Source of the DNA: an uncultured Campylobacter sp.
GTDB lineage: Bacteria; Campylobacterota; Campylobacteria; Campylobacterales; Campylobacteraceae
Direction: 5' to 3'
Length of the DNA stretch: 6,344 nucleotides
Assembly (NCBI RefSeq): GCF_938017615.1
Contig: NZ_CALIJA010000131.1
Coordinates: 1-6,344, forward strand
How positions within the stretch are numbered: position 1 is the stretch's first letter; the number at the start of each line of letters is the position of its first letter. Below the pieces are notes generated by a model. That model did no database searches and was not told the DNA's origin. It saw nothing but the letters and a program-made list of their open reading frames with translations. The position numbers and the translations under genes are program-made. This document shows, in pieces, positions 1 to 6,030 of the stretch.

Positions 1-483
1 AAAATTTCAGCGCTTAGCGGCATAAAAGCAGCGACACTTTATCGCAACTGCATAATAATCTGCGTCTGCTTTTTTGCGCTAGCGCTCGTGCTCAATTACC
101 TTTATCCGAGAGAGCCTGACGCAGACGGCGGGCAGAGTGATAATCCATTTGCGGCGATATTTGGACTAGCGCTTTTCGCAGGCGTTATTTACATAATCGT
201 CGCATGGTTTCGCATAAATTTTTCGCTTGCGCGCGTAAGCGGCGTAAGTACCTTTCGGACTTATGTGTGGCTCTGTGTGGGACTTTTCGTGTTAAATATA
301 CTATGCAATGCAGCGATTATTGCTATAGCTATTTCCTCCGAGCCGCGGACCGAGCAGGTCTCGGCTTTAGCTATTGCTGTCGTAATGCTTAAACTGCTCC
401 TGCCGTTTGCCGCTCTCATAATAACCGGCATCGTGCACCTACTAGCCTGGAGCAAGATAGAAAAGATAAGCGCAGAGGTTTAA
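1..483 (+). CDS. Multi-pass membrane protein of unknown function, 5' end outside the window (tandem paralogue 1)
   Basis: The frame is open from the first base to the TAA at 481-483, giving 160 visible codons. Alignment with the next gene shows that base 1 corresponds to codon 64 of that protein, so roughly 60 N-terminal residues lie outside the window. A GTG at 88 could be taken as a start, but it falls inside a region conserved with the paralogue and has no ribosome binding site, so the upstream extension is real. Hydrophobic segments lie at visible residues about 20-35, 46-66, 84-108 and 125-153. Shared landmarks with the neighbour are LSGIKAATLYRNC near the start, an ARVSGV...FR.Y motif in the middle and HLLAWSKIEK at the C-terminus. 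It is probably an inner-membrane protein. I do not recognise the family, and nothing in the sequence suggests an enzyme or a transporter motif. Confidence 0.85.
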   Translation, partial: KISALSGIKAATLYRNCIIICVCFFALALVLNYLYPREPDADGGQSDNPFAAIFGLALFAGVIYIIVAWFRINFSLARVSGVSTFRTYVWLCVGLFVLNILCNAAIIAIAISSEPRTEQVSALAIAVVMLKLLLPFAALIITGIVHLLAWSKIEKISAEV

Positions 484-556
484 ATTTTAAATTTTATAAA
501 CCTCTTGTCACGATAAAATTTCGCTCTTTTCGGTTTGATTAGCGTTTTACATCTGC

Positions 557-569
557 TTTTTGCATATTG
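557..569 (+). promoter_or_regulatory. Weak candidate promoter (-10 region) before the second membrane-protein gene
   Basis: A T-rich run followed by TG and CATATT lies about 30 bases upstream of the GTG start. It resembles the T-run/TG plus AT-rich -10 pattern known for Campylobacter sigma-70 promoters, but matches only 4 of 6 hexamer positions. The 115-base gap after the preceding gene leaves room for a separate promoter. The call is tentative. Confidence 0.25.
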
Positions 570-583
570 AAATAAATTTTTAA

Positions 584-589
584 AAGGAG
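584..589 (+). promoter_or_regulatory. Ribosome binding site for the second membrane-protein gene
   Basis: AAGGAG lies 9 bases upstream of the GTG at 599-601. It supports this GTG start over the internal ATG codons further in. Confidence 0.7.
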
Positions 590-598
590 TTATACGAC

Positions 599-1243
599 GT
601 GCAAGACACCGTATCTCAGGTAAGAAAAGATGGGATGATCAGCACCGGCATTGATCTATTTTTAGCGGCGGTGCTCGCGGTTTTTAAGGCGATAGGGCTT
701 GTTTCGGGCAGCATGTTCGTAATCGTCAGTGGAATTTTTATCGCTCTTATCTGTTTCTCGGTGATTTATAGGCTAAGGGCGCTCCGCAAAATTTCAATGC
801 TTAGCGGCATAAAAGCAGCGACACTTTACCGCAACTGCGTAATTCTCTGCATCTGCTTCGTGGCACTTCTATTATTTTATCCGGCAGGTTGTTACAGAGA
901 AGTAACGATGAAAGAGATGATAGAAGAGACGATATGGAATTTAGCGGTGCCCGCAGCCGCAATCTACATAATCGTAGCGTGGCTTCGCATAAATTTCTCT
1001 TTGGCGCGCGTAAGTGGCGTGATGATATTTCGGATCTACGTGTGGCTCTGCGCCTTCTTTTTCGCGCTAAATTGGCTATGTGGCGCAGGACCCTTCGGTT
1101 TGGCTACCTCCAAGCCGCAAATTGGCGATTCCGATGCGGTTTTAATTATCGCGTCATTGAAGGAATTTTTGCCGTTTGTCGCTCTTGTGATAACTAGCAT
1201 CGTGCACCTGCTAGCCTGGAGCAAGATAGAAAAGCTCGCCTAA
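599..1243 (+). CDS. Multi-pass membrane protein of unknown function (tandem paralogue 2)
   Basis: This 214-residue protein starts at GTG with a good AAGGAG site. Hydrophobic segments are at about residues 32-57, 79-94, 112-128, 144-162 and 190-206, so five membrane helices are likely, with an additional hydrophobic stretch near 18-30. The protein is a tandem paralogue of the preceding gene: LSGIKAATLYRNC (68-80), the ARVSGV motif (136-141) and HLLAWSKIEK (203-212) are almost identical. The variable parts are the loops at about 95-112 and 162-182. The SG(I/V) segment at 69-77 followed by a helix resembles the one at 139-147, suggesting that the protein arose from an internal duplication. No catalytic or binding motif is visible. 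It is an inner-membrane protein of unknown role, possibly part of a locally expanded family. Confidence 0.88.
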   Translation: MQDTVSQVRKDGMISTGIDLFLAAVLAVFKAIGLVSGSMFVIVSGIFIALICFSVIYRLRALRKISMLSGIKAATLYRNCVILCICFVALLLFYPAGCYREVTMKEMIEETIWNLAVPAAAIYIIVAWLRINFSLARVSGVMIFRIYVWLCAFFFALNWLCGAGPFGLATSKPQIGDSDAVLIIASLKEFLPFVALVITSIVHLLAWSKIEKLA

Positions 1244-1312
1244 GCCCAAGCGCTTTCGTTTTGCGGCGACCACGCCTTTTGCAAGTCCAAACCGCAACGT
1301 CCAAAGCCGCGC

Positions 1313-1321
1313 TGTTATATA
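1313..1321 (+). promoter_or_regulatory. Candidate extended -10 promoter element before the third membrane-protein gene
   Basis: TG-T-TATATA fits an extended -10 element (TGn plus a TATAAT-like hexamer) and lies about 75 bases upstream of the ATG at 1396. No convincing -35 is visible. It sits within a 152-base gap between the second and third genes, which leaves room for independent transcription. Confidence 0.35.
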
Positions 1322-1383
1322 GCAATGTCAAGCGCGCCGCCGCAGCAGCAAAGCCACAAGATAGCGCGTAAATTTAGAAAATT

Positions 1384-1390
1384 AAAAGGA
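1384..1390 (+). promoter_or_regulatory. Ribosome binding site for the third membrane-protein gene
   Basis: AAAAGGA ends 5 bases before the ATG at 1396-1398 and fixes the start of that gene. Confidence 0.7.
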
Positions 1391-1395
1391 TAAAA

Positions 1396-2121
1396 ATGAA
1401 AGAAATTTCAAAGCAAGATCTGCTTCGCAAGGCGAAATTTCGCGGAGTTTTAGGTGCCGTGATTTTGCTAGGCATCGGCATAAGCGGCACGGTGGGCGTA
1501 AGCAGCATAGACGAGGACGCGGTCGCGATTTTTAGAGTTTTAGCGCTACTAGCGACGCTAGCGATATTTTACGACTGCTTCGTTTGCCTAGAAAAGGCGC
1601 TAGGCGTGCGCTTCATTAAGACCTATAGGCTGATAGAAAGCATCCCGATCGTCGCGATTTTGTGCTACTGCGCCATGGTAGTAGCGCTAAAGGAGGGCGC
1701 GATGCTTGATCTACTCTACACCCTGCTCTACGTCCTTTCGACGTGCGCAGCGGTGATAATCTGGGGCGTATTAAACTGCCGCCTAGCCACACTTAGCGGC
1801 GTGGATTTATTTAAAATCTACGGCATAGTGGTGTCCGTGACGTGGCCCTGCGAAGCGGTATCGGGCGCGCTAGCTAAAATAGGCGTAATCCTCGCGCTGC
1901 CGTATCTAATCGCAGCGTCGCTGGTAACGGCGTTTTCGGGGATTTTGCTAATCATAGCATGGATAAAATTCAACCCCGCAAGGTTATGCGGCGCGGAAAA
2001 TTCTAGCGAGTTTGATGGCGTCAAGCTAGGCGCGGACAATGCGAAAAAGCCCGCTTCCAAGGCGAGCGCAGATGATACGACCGCCGCAAGACGCTCGGGC
2101 AACCCCGGATTTAAATTCTAA
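1396..2121 (+). CDS. Multi-pass membrane protein of unknown function (diverged third paralogue)
   Basis: This 241-residue protein starts at ATG behind AAAAGGA. Hydrophobic segments are at about 16-34, 44-64, 80-97, 106-126, 140-155 and 166-190, so about six helices are likely. The last 45 or so residues form a hydrophilic Ala/Ser/Lys-rich tail that is probably cytoplasmic and poorly conserved. Overall similarity to the two upstream genes is low, but landmarks align. LATLSGVDLFKIY (130-142) matches the SGV..F..Y motif, LGVRFIKTY (69-77) matches the first copy of it, and SGILLIIAWIKFN (181-193) matches the C-terminal TGIVHLLAWSKIEK segment. I therefore call it a distant paralogue with the same two-fold internal layout. 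Its function is unknown. The gene ends in GFKF, encoded by an AAATTC-type word like those filling the intergenic DNA behind it. Confidence 0.88.
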   Translation: MKEISKQDLLRKAKFRGVLGAVILLGIGISGTVGVSSIDEDAVAIFRVLALLATLAIFYDCFVCLEKALGVRFIKTYRLIESIPIVAILCYCAMVVALKEGAMLDLLYTLLYVLSTCAAVIIWGVLNCRLATLSGVDLFKIYGIVVSVTWPCEAVSGALAKIGVILALPYLIAASLVTAFSGILLIIAWIKFNPARLCGAENSSEFDGVKLGADNAKKPASKASADDTTAARRSGNPGFKF

Positions 2122-2375
2122 CTCTATTCGCAAGACGGAATTTAGCAAAATTTTTAAAATTCAAGGCGCGAAATTTTATCGCGACGCGCGGCGCATCGGG
2201 CGGGAACGCGGAATTTTGATTTAATTTTATCCGCTACGAACGCGCAAAATTTAGGGCAAAATTCCAAGCTGAAATTCCGCGATCAATTTAAAATTTTAAG
2301 CAGAAGTTCACGACGAAGCAAAATCCAAGCCAAAATTCCAGCTGAAATTCTAAACTAAAATTCCGATCTAAATCC
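2122..2375. repeat. Convergent intergenic region rich in AAATTTT/AAAATTC words
   Basis: This 254-base gap separates the plus-strand gene ending at 2121 from the minus-strand permease ending at 2376. I see no gene in it. It holds many AT words separated by GC-rich bits. The clearest repeat is CAAAATTCCAAGCTGAAATTC at 2257-2277, repeated with one base missing at 2331-2350. There is a 5-bp hairpin, CGCGA-loop-TCGCG, near 2167-2183, but no U-run suited to a standard terminator. The AT palindromes could act as bidirectional transcript ends, but this is not shown. Confidence 0.5.
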
Positions 2376-3467
2376 CTAGTCCAGCTTATTTCTAAAAAGC
2401 GACGCCGCAAAGCTCAACGTACCAAGCCCGATCAGCAGCAGCGGCACGATGAGATGCCACAGTTCGCTCAGGCCCGCGCCCTCCAGGTAGATCCGCCACA
2501 TGCAGTTGTTGGCATAATACATCGGATCTAGGTGCGCGATGTAGTAAAACCACCGCGGCATCGCGTCCGCAGGCGTTATCAGCCCGCTTATCATAATGCA
2601 CGGCAGCAGGAACAAAAACGAGCTCACGACCGATTGCAGCGAGGTTTTGCAAACGGTCGAGATCACGAGGCCGATGCCTACGTTGCAGGCGCTAAAGATC
2701 GCGATGATCGCAAAAAGATCCGCAAAGTGCCCGCGGAATGGAATTTCGAAGTAAAATACGCAGATCAAAAACAGCGCGAGCCCCTGCGCGATCGCGATCA
2801 GCACGGGCGGCACGGCTTTGCCGATCAGCATCTCAAGCGGGTTCGCAGGCGTCATCAGCATCATATCGAAGCTCCCCTCCTCGCGCTCGCGAGAGACGCT
2901 AAACGCCGATAGCATCAGCACCTGAATCATCGAAAGCCCCAAAATCATCCCCGTCATGATCGTGTAGCGCGTGATCGTGTTTTCATTAAAAACATAGCGC
3001 GGATTTATGCTGATTAAATTTACAAAATGCTGCGCGTTGTACTCCTGCACGATTGCCTGCACGAAGCCGATGACGGTGTTTGCCAAGGTCGTATTGCGCG
3101 AATCCGCGATGATCAAAAGCTCATGCGTGCTCGCAAAATCGCTGCCGAAATAGATCCCGATGATCGCCTCGCCCTCGCTTACGGCGCGGCGCAGGCAGGT
3201 TAGGTCTTTGCAGCCAAGTTCGGTCTTAAACATCGGCGTAGCAGCGATCTGCTGTACCAGCGCGGCGGACGTCGCATCGCGGGCGTCGTCCAAAATCGCG
3301 TAGCGCACCTGCTCGGGGGTGAAATTCGCGCCGTAGCCGAATATGATCGCCTGCACCAGCACCGGCACGATTAGCACCATCCGCGTGCCCTTGTCGCGAA
3401 ACATCGCCAAAAATTCCTTTTTTATAAGCGCGCGAATTCGAAGCAGTGATTTTCGCAGAGCGTTCAT
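2376..3467 (-). CDS. ABC-2 type transporter permease (YbhR/YhhJ-like), second permease of an efflux operon
   Basis: This 363-residue inner-membrane subunit belongs to an ABC exporter (ABC2_membrane_3 type). A cytoplasmic N-terminus with IKKEFLAMFRDKG (15-27) leads into helix 1 (30-46). A periplasmic domain (about 50-165) follows, then five helices at about 168-190, 218-238, 246-271, 278-298 and 336-354. The family hallmark after helix 2 is present as SREREEGSFDMMLMTP (192-207), and PADAMP...LDPMYY (299-318) matches the usual motif before the last helix. The length is normal for the family. Cys86 and Cys91 sit close together in the periplasmic domain and could form a disulfide. The ATG overlaps the stop of the upstream frame (ATGA), with AAAAGGGG six bases ahead, so translation is coupled. 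It probably pairs with the permease at 4441-6030. The substrate cannot be told from sequence. Confidence 0.93.
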   Translation of the reverse strand: MNALRKSLLRIRALIKKEFLAMFRDKGTRMVLIVPVLVQAIIFGYGANFTPEQVRYAILDDARDATSAALVQQIAATPMFKTELGCKDLTCLRRAVSEGEAIIGIYFGSDFASTHELLIIADSRNTTLANTVIGFVQAIVQEYNAQHFVNLISINPRYVFNENTITRYTIMTGMILGLSMIQVLMLSAFSVSREREEGSFDMMLMTPANPLEMLIGKAVPPVLIAIAQGLALFLICVFYFEIPFRGHFADLFAIIAIFSACNVGIGLVISTVCKTSLQSVVSSFLFLLPCIMISGLITPADAMPRWFYYIAHLDPMYYANNCMWRIYLEGAGLSELWHLIVPLLLIGLGTLSFAASLFRNKLD

Positions 3468-4444
3468 CGCGTGCCCCTTTTAAATTTAGTGGCACCTTTA
3501 AATTTAACGCCATTTTCAAATTTAGAGGCGCCTGCGTGCTGCGCGGAATTTAAAGCGAAATTTAAACGCACCGCGGACGCGGGTTTACATTTACGCGGCG
3601 CGAGCGTAAATTTTAAAATTTCAAACCGATTGCGCAGCTTGGGCGTAAAATTTAAAATTTCAGATCCGCCTCTCAGTTTGGACGTAAATTTTAAAATTCT
3701 AAATCCATTGCGCGACGGCGCTGGCGAAAATTTCAAAAGCGCAGGTTTAAATTTACGCGGCGGCAAGGAGATGAAATTTAAAAGCGCGCCCGTGAGGTCA
3801 AATCTGCTAAAATTTTCCGCGCGCCCTACTTTGTAACCGTGCCGTGCAGCTGCGCTACAAAATCGCACTATGCAGCGCCGCGCAGAATTCAAATATCCGC
3901 TCGCATGAGCAAGCTTAACCGCGCGCCGTTTTTCTGCTATGCTGCATCCGCGCCCTGCTTCGATTTCGACTTTATTCTCGCGCGATAAAGCGCAGCGCAG
4001 AGCGCGCGTTAAAACAGGACGTAGAACGTGCGGCGGCTCGCAAATAAGCTTTAAAATTTTAAATCCACGCTGCGATATGAAATTTTGCGCTATGTCCGTA
4101 AGACGCTCTGAAGCGCGCGTAAATTTTAAAATTCTAAACTGATTGCGTGGCACGGACGTAAATTTTAAATTTCTAAATCCATTGCGCGGCGGCGCGGGTG
4201 TTAAATTTAAAAACTCCGTCGCCGCCGTTCGCAAGCCAAAATGCCTCGCGCTAAGAAATTTTAAAATTTCAAGCCCGCGCTCCGCTCGCTTGCAAAAAAA
4301 TTCTAAAAATTTCATCGCGTCCTCTCTTTTGGCGGCGTGAAATTCCGCCATCGATGCCTTGGGCGAAAGCGAAACGTTAATTGCGTCGATTTTTGCGGCG
4401 CGAAATTTCTCCGCGCAAGCGTAAAGCAAAAATAAATTTTTCAT
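3464..4444 (-). CDS. Hypothetical basic, repeat-rich reading frame between two ABC permeases (possibly not a functional protein)
   Basis: The 326-codon frame begins in an ATGA overlap with the upstream permease and ends in an ATGA overlap with the downstream permease. Both exact overlaps, plus a ribosome binding site (AAAAGGGG), argue that it is translated. The product is rich in Lys, Arg, Phe, Ala and Asn and has no recognisable domain, signal peptide or helix bundle. Much of it consists of repeats of about 13 residues around RNGF(R/E)ILKFT, at about residues 81-118 and 233-285, with looser copies near 60 and 130. The repeats are the translation of AT palindromes set in GC-rich DNA. Residues about 135-230 are mostly non-repeated but also unfamiliar. 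Because the repeat steps are multiples of three and mostly stop-free on both strands, an open frame is weak evidence alone. The frame could instead be a translated spacer that keeps the two permeases coupled. Confidence 0.42.
   Translation of the reverse strand: MKNLFLLYACAEKFRAAKIDAINVSLSPKASMAEFHAAKREDAMKFLEFFCKRAERGLEILKFLSARHFGLRTAATEFLNLTPAPPRNGFRNLKFTSVPRNQFRILKFTRASERLTDIAQNFISQRGFKILKLICEPPHVLRPVLTRALRCALSRENKVEIEAGRGCSIAEKRRAVKLAHASGYLNSARRCIVRFCSAAARHGYKVGRAENFSRFDLTGALLNFISLPPRKFKPALLKFSPAPSRNGFRILKFTSKLRGGSEILNFTPKLRNRFEILKFTLAPRKCKPASAVRLNFALNSAQHAGASKFENGVKFKGATKFKRGTR
3465..3481 (-). promoter_or_regulatory. Ribosome binding site and ATGA overlap at the start of the second permease
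   Basis: Read on the minus strand, AAAAGGGG is followed by CACGCG and then ATGA, in which the stop of the preceding frame and the start of the permease overlap. Apart from the two-base YR step, the cassette is the same as the one at 4442-4458. Confidence 0.65.
3605..3760. repeat. Array of 39/42-bp repeats built on an AAATTTTAAAATTT palindrome (array 1)
   Basis: Repeat starts (CGTAAATTTTAAAATTT or close variants) are at 3605, 3644 and 3683, exactly 39 bases apart. A shorter copy follows at 3725 (step 42), and a related TTTAAATTTACGC word is at 3746-3758. Between cores the sequence is GC-rich and partly conserved, for example CCATTGCGCG. On the minus strand each copy reads in frame as FRILKFT-like peptide. 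Confidence 0.8.
4118..4270. repeat. Second array of the same 39/42-bp palindrome repeat (array 2)
   Basis: Cores begin at 4118, 4157 (step 39) and 4199 (step 42). A perfect 16-bp palindrome, GAAATTTTAAAATTTC, follows at 4255-4270 and stays in the same codon phase. The step pattern 39 then 42 repeats that at 3644-3725. A separate 14-bp palindrome, TTTAAAATTTTAAA, lies at 4050-4063. Confidence 0.8.
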
Positions 4445-6030
4445 CGCGCACCCCTTTTTACGCTAAGTACACACAAGCTGAAAAAAAAAACCGCTCCGAA
4501 CGCCTGAATAGCGAGGTTTACCCACAGCGTCGCGCTCTGTCCGCCCGATAGAAAGCAGATGCGAAAGGACTCGACCGCGTATGTGGGCGGCAGCAGGTGC
4601 CCGATGAAGTTGACCGCCGCGGGCAATCCGCGCAGATCGAATATCATGCCGCTAAGCAACGTAACGGGCAGGTAGCCGATGACGATGGCGTATTCCTGCG
4701 CTAGGAATTGATTTTTGCAGATCGCCGAGATCAGCATGCCTAGGCAGGTCATCTCCAACACGAAGACGCAAAGCGTCGCCAGCAGCATCGCTACGCTGCC
4801 GCGGATCGGGATGCCTAAAAGCGTCTGCCCGTAAACGAGCGTCATCGCGCCGCCCAAAAGCGCTAGGAAATAATACGCGCCGACCTTGGCAGTGACGATC
4901 TCAAGCGCGCTTGCGTTGGAGTTGTAAAGCGAGGCGATCGTGCCGCGGTCCCATTCGCGCGAGATCACGACCGCGACCATAAACAGGCAGATGAGCCCCA
5001 AAATCCCCACGTACTCGGCAGATACGAGATACCACGTCGATTCGTTGGCTTCGTTGAACCAGCTGCGATAATTCACGCTGACGGGCTTTGCTGCGGCGTT
5101 TAAATTTGCGTTTAAAAAGCCGTAATCTTGCGCCAAAACCTGCTCGATTACGCCTGCTACGTAAACATAGCTAAGAAGCGCAAGCTGCGACTGCGTGGCG
5201 TTTTGGATAAGAAAAATCTCGGCGCCGTCTTTATTCGAGCCGCTCGCGCCGCTAGCGGAAGGGTTTGCATTGACGCCACCGCTCGCATTTTGGAGATCGT
5301 CCGCACCGCCGATGAGGCCTGTATTCGTATCGCCTGCGCCGCCTATTAAATTTATGCTGCCTTGATTTGCGCCTATGTCGCCTGCGCCGCTACTAGAATT
5401 TGCAGTCGCGCCCATACTACCGCCGCTAGAATTTGCAGTCGCGCTGCTTGAATTTACTCCGCTGCCGCCCGCTTCTGAGCCGTTGCCGTATGAGCCCTCC
5501 CCTCTTGCGCCGGTACCGCCTGCAGAGGTGTTTATGCCGCTCTCCGTGCTAGCGCCCGCGCTGTCGTCCTCAAGCGGACGGACATTTTCGGCGCCGCTCG
5601 TATTTTGGATATCGCTTGCGCCGTCCATGGAGAGGCTTTCGTCGCTAAAGATATTTAAATTTACGCCGCCGCCCGCGCCGCCGAGTCCGCCCAAAGTGTT
5701 TTGAAATTTCGCCGCAAAGCGCGGATCAAAATACAAAATGCTCTCGATCTCGTGCGCCCTAAAATCCCTCCTCGCGCTCTCTAAGTCCGTGTAAACGCGG
5801 GTTTGCAGGTATTTTGAGCCCAAAAATCCGCCGAGCAGATCCCGCTCGATTTTGGAGCCCAGATCGCTTACGAAGCCCACCTTGACGGGCTTTATGTCCA
5901 TTCGCATCGCGTATCCGTAGATCACGACCAAAATTAGCGGCATCAAAAACGCGATCACGAGCGCCGATCGGTCCTTTGCGATCTGCGCAAACTCCTTTTT
6001 TACGAGGATTTTTAAAAAGGTAAAATTCAT
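4441..6030 (-). CDS. ABC-2 type transporter permease (YhhJ/YbhS-like) with a large low-complexity periplasmic insertion
   Basis: This is an inner-membrane permease subunit of an ABC exporter. I place the start at ATG 6028-6030 (529 residues), because AGGGG lies 8 bases ahead and the N-terminus then matches the family (FLKILVKKEFAQIAKDRSAL). A GTG at 6063 would add 11 residues without a clear ribosome site. Helix 1 is at about 23-41, a periplasmic domain follows to about 338, and further helices are at about 339-357, 380-401, 411-435, 444-464 and 501-521. The family motif after helix 2 is SREWDRGT (357-364), and LPPTYAVESFR near 479-489 is the expected segment before the last helix. Residues about 114-272 are a Gly/Ser/Ala/Asn-rich insertion; without it the protein would be about 370 residues, the usual family length. 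The gene overlaps both neighbouring frames by ATGA and probably forms a heterodimer with the permease at 2376-3467. Confidence 0.92.
   Translation of the reverse strand: MNFTFLKILVKKEFAQIAKDRSALVIAFLMPLILVVIYGYAMRMDIKPVKVGFVSDLGSKIERDLLGGFLGSKYLQTRVYTDLESARRDFRAHEIESILYFDPRFAAKFQNTLGGLGGAGGGVNLNIFSDESLSMDGASDIQNTSGAENVRPLEDDSAGASTESGINTSAGGTGARGEGSYGNGSEAGGSGVNSSSATANSSGGSMGATANSSSGAGDIGANQGSINLIGGAGDTNTGLIGGADDLQNASGGVNANPSASGASGSNKDGAEIFLIQNATQSQLALLSYVYVAGVIEQVLAQDYGFLNANLNAAAKPVSVNYRSWFNEANESTWYLVSAEYVGILGLICLFMVAVVISREWDRGTIASLYNSNASALEIVTAKVGAYYFLALLGGAMTLVYGQTLLGIPIRGSVAMLLATLCVFVLEMTCLGMLISAICKNQFLAQEYAIVIGYLPVTLLSGMIFDLRGLPAAVNFIGHLLPPTYAVESFRICFLSGGQSATLWVNLAIQAFGAVFFFSLCVLSVKRGAR
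4442..4458 (-). promoter_or_regulatory. Ribosome binding site and ATGA overlap at the end of the first permease
   Basis: On the minus strand AAAAGGGG, TGCGCG and ATGA occur in that order inside the last codons of the first permease (ending KRGAR). The ATGA joins its stop to the start of the repeat-rich frame. Confidence 0.6.
5218..5691 (-). other. Coding segment for a Gly/Ser/Ala/Asn-rich insertion in the first permease
   Basis: About 158 codons encode a low-complexity stretch without hydrophobic helices, flanked on both sides by normal permease sequence (ending FAAKFQNTLGG, resuming AEIFLIQNAT). Internal echoes include DIQNTSG and DLQNASG, TANSS twice, and LIGGAG/LIGGAD. It is likely a flexible, surface-exposed periplasmic linker. 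The frame is intact, so it is not a disruption. Confidence 0.75.
5393..5444. repeat. 19-bp direct repeat inside the permease insertion
   Basis: CTAGAATTTGCAGTCGCGC occurs at 5393-5411 and again at 5426-5444, a 33-base (11-codon) step that keeps the frame. On the minus strand it encodes the repeated ATANSS segment. It is a possible site of slippage-driven length change. Confidence 0.8.

Noticed and set aside
88..90. GTG as the start of the first gene
   Set aside because: Conserved sequence continues upstream in frame to the window edge in alignment with the second gene, and no ribosome binding site precedes it.
2167..2183. Possible rho-independent terminator CGCGA-loop-TCGCG
   Set aside because: The stem is only 5 bp and is not followed by a run of T on the plus strand or the minus strand.
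2039..2224. Plus-strand 61-codon frame overlapping the end of the third membrane-protein gene
   Set aside because: No ribosome binding site, no similarity seen, and it runs from the tail of a real gene into repeat-rich intergenic DNA.
2532..2912. Plus-strand Arg/His-rich frame opposite the second permease
   Set aside because: Its composition is that of an antisense shadow, and the minus-strand permease is clearly the true gene.
3471..3836. Plus-strand reading frame of 121 codons through the first array
   Set aside because: The palindromic repeats are open on both strands. This frame has no ribosome site and no neighbour linkage, and it lies opposite the coupled minus-strand operon.
3605..4215. 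CRISPR-like regular spacing of repeats
   Set aside because: The repeated cores are only 14-16 bp AT palindromes, the intervening DNA is itself similar between copies, the steps vary between 39 and 42, and no cas gene is present.
5375..5704. Plus-strand Pro/Leu/Ala-rich reading frame
   Set aside because: It is the antisense shadow of the Gly/Ser-rich insertion in the permease on the minus strand and has no start signals.
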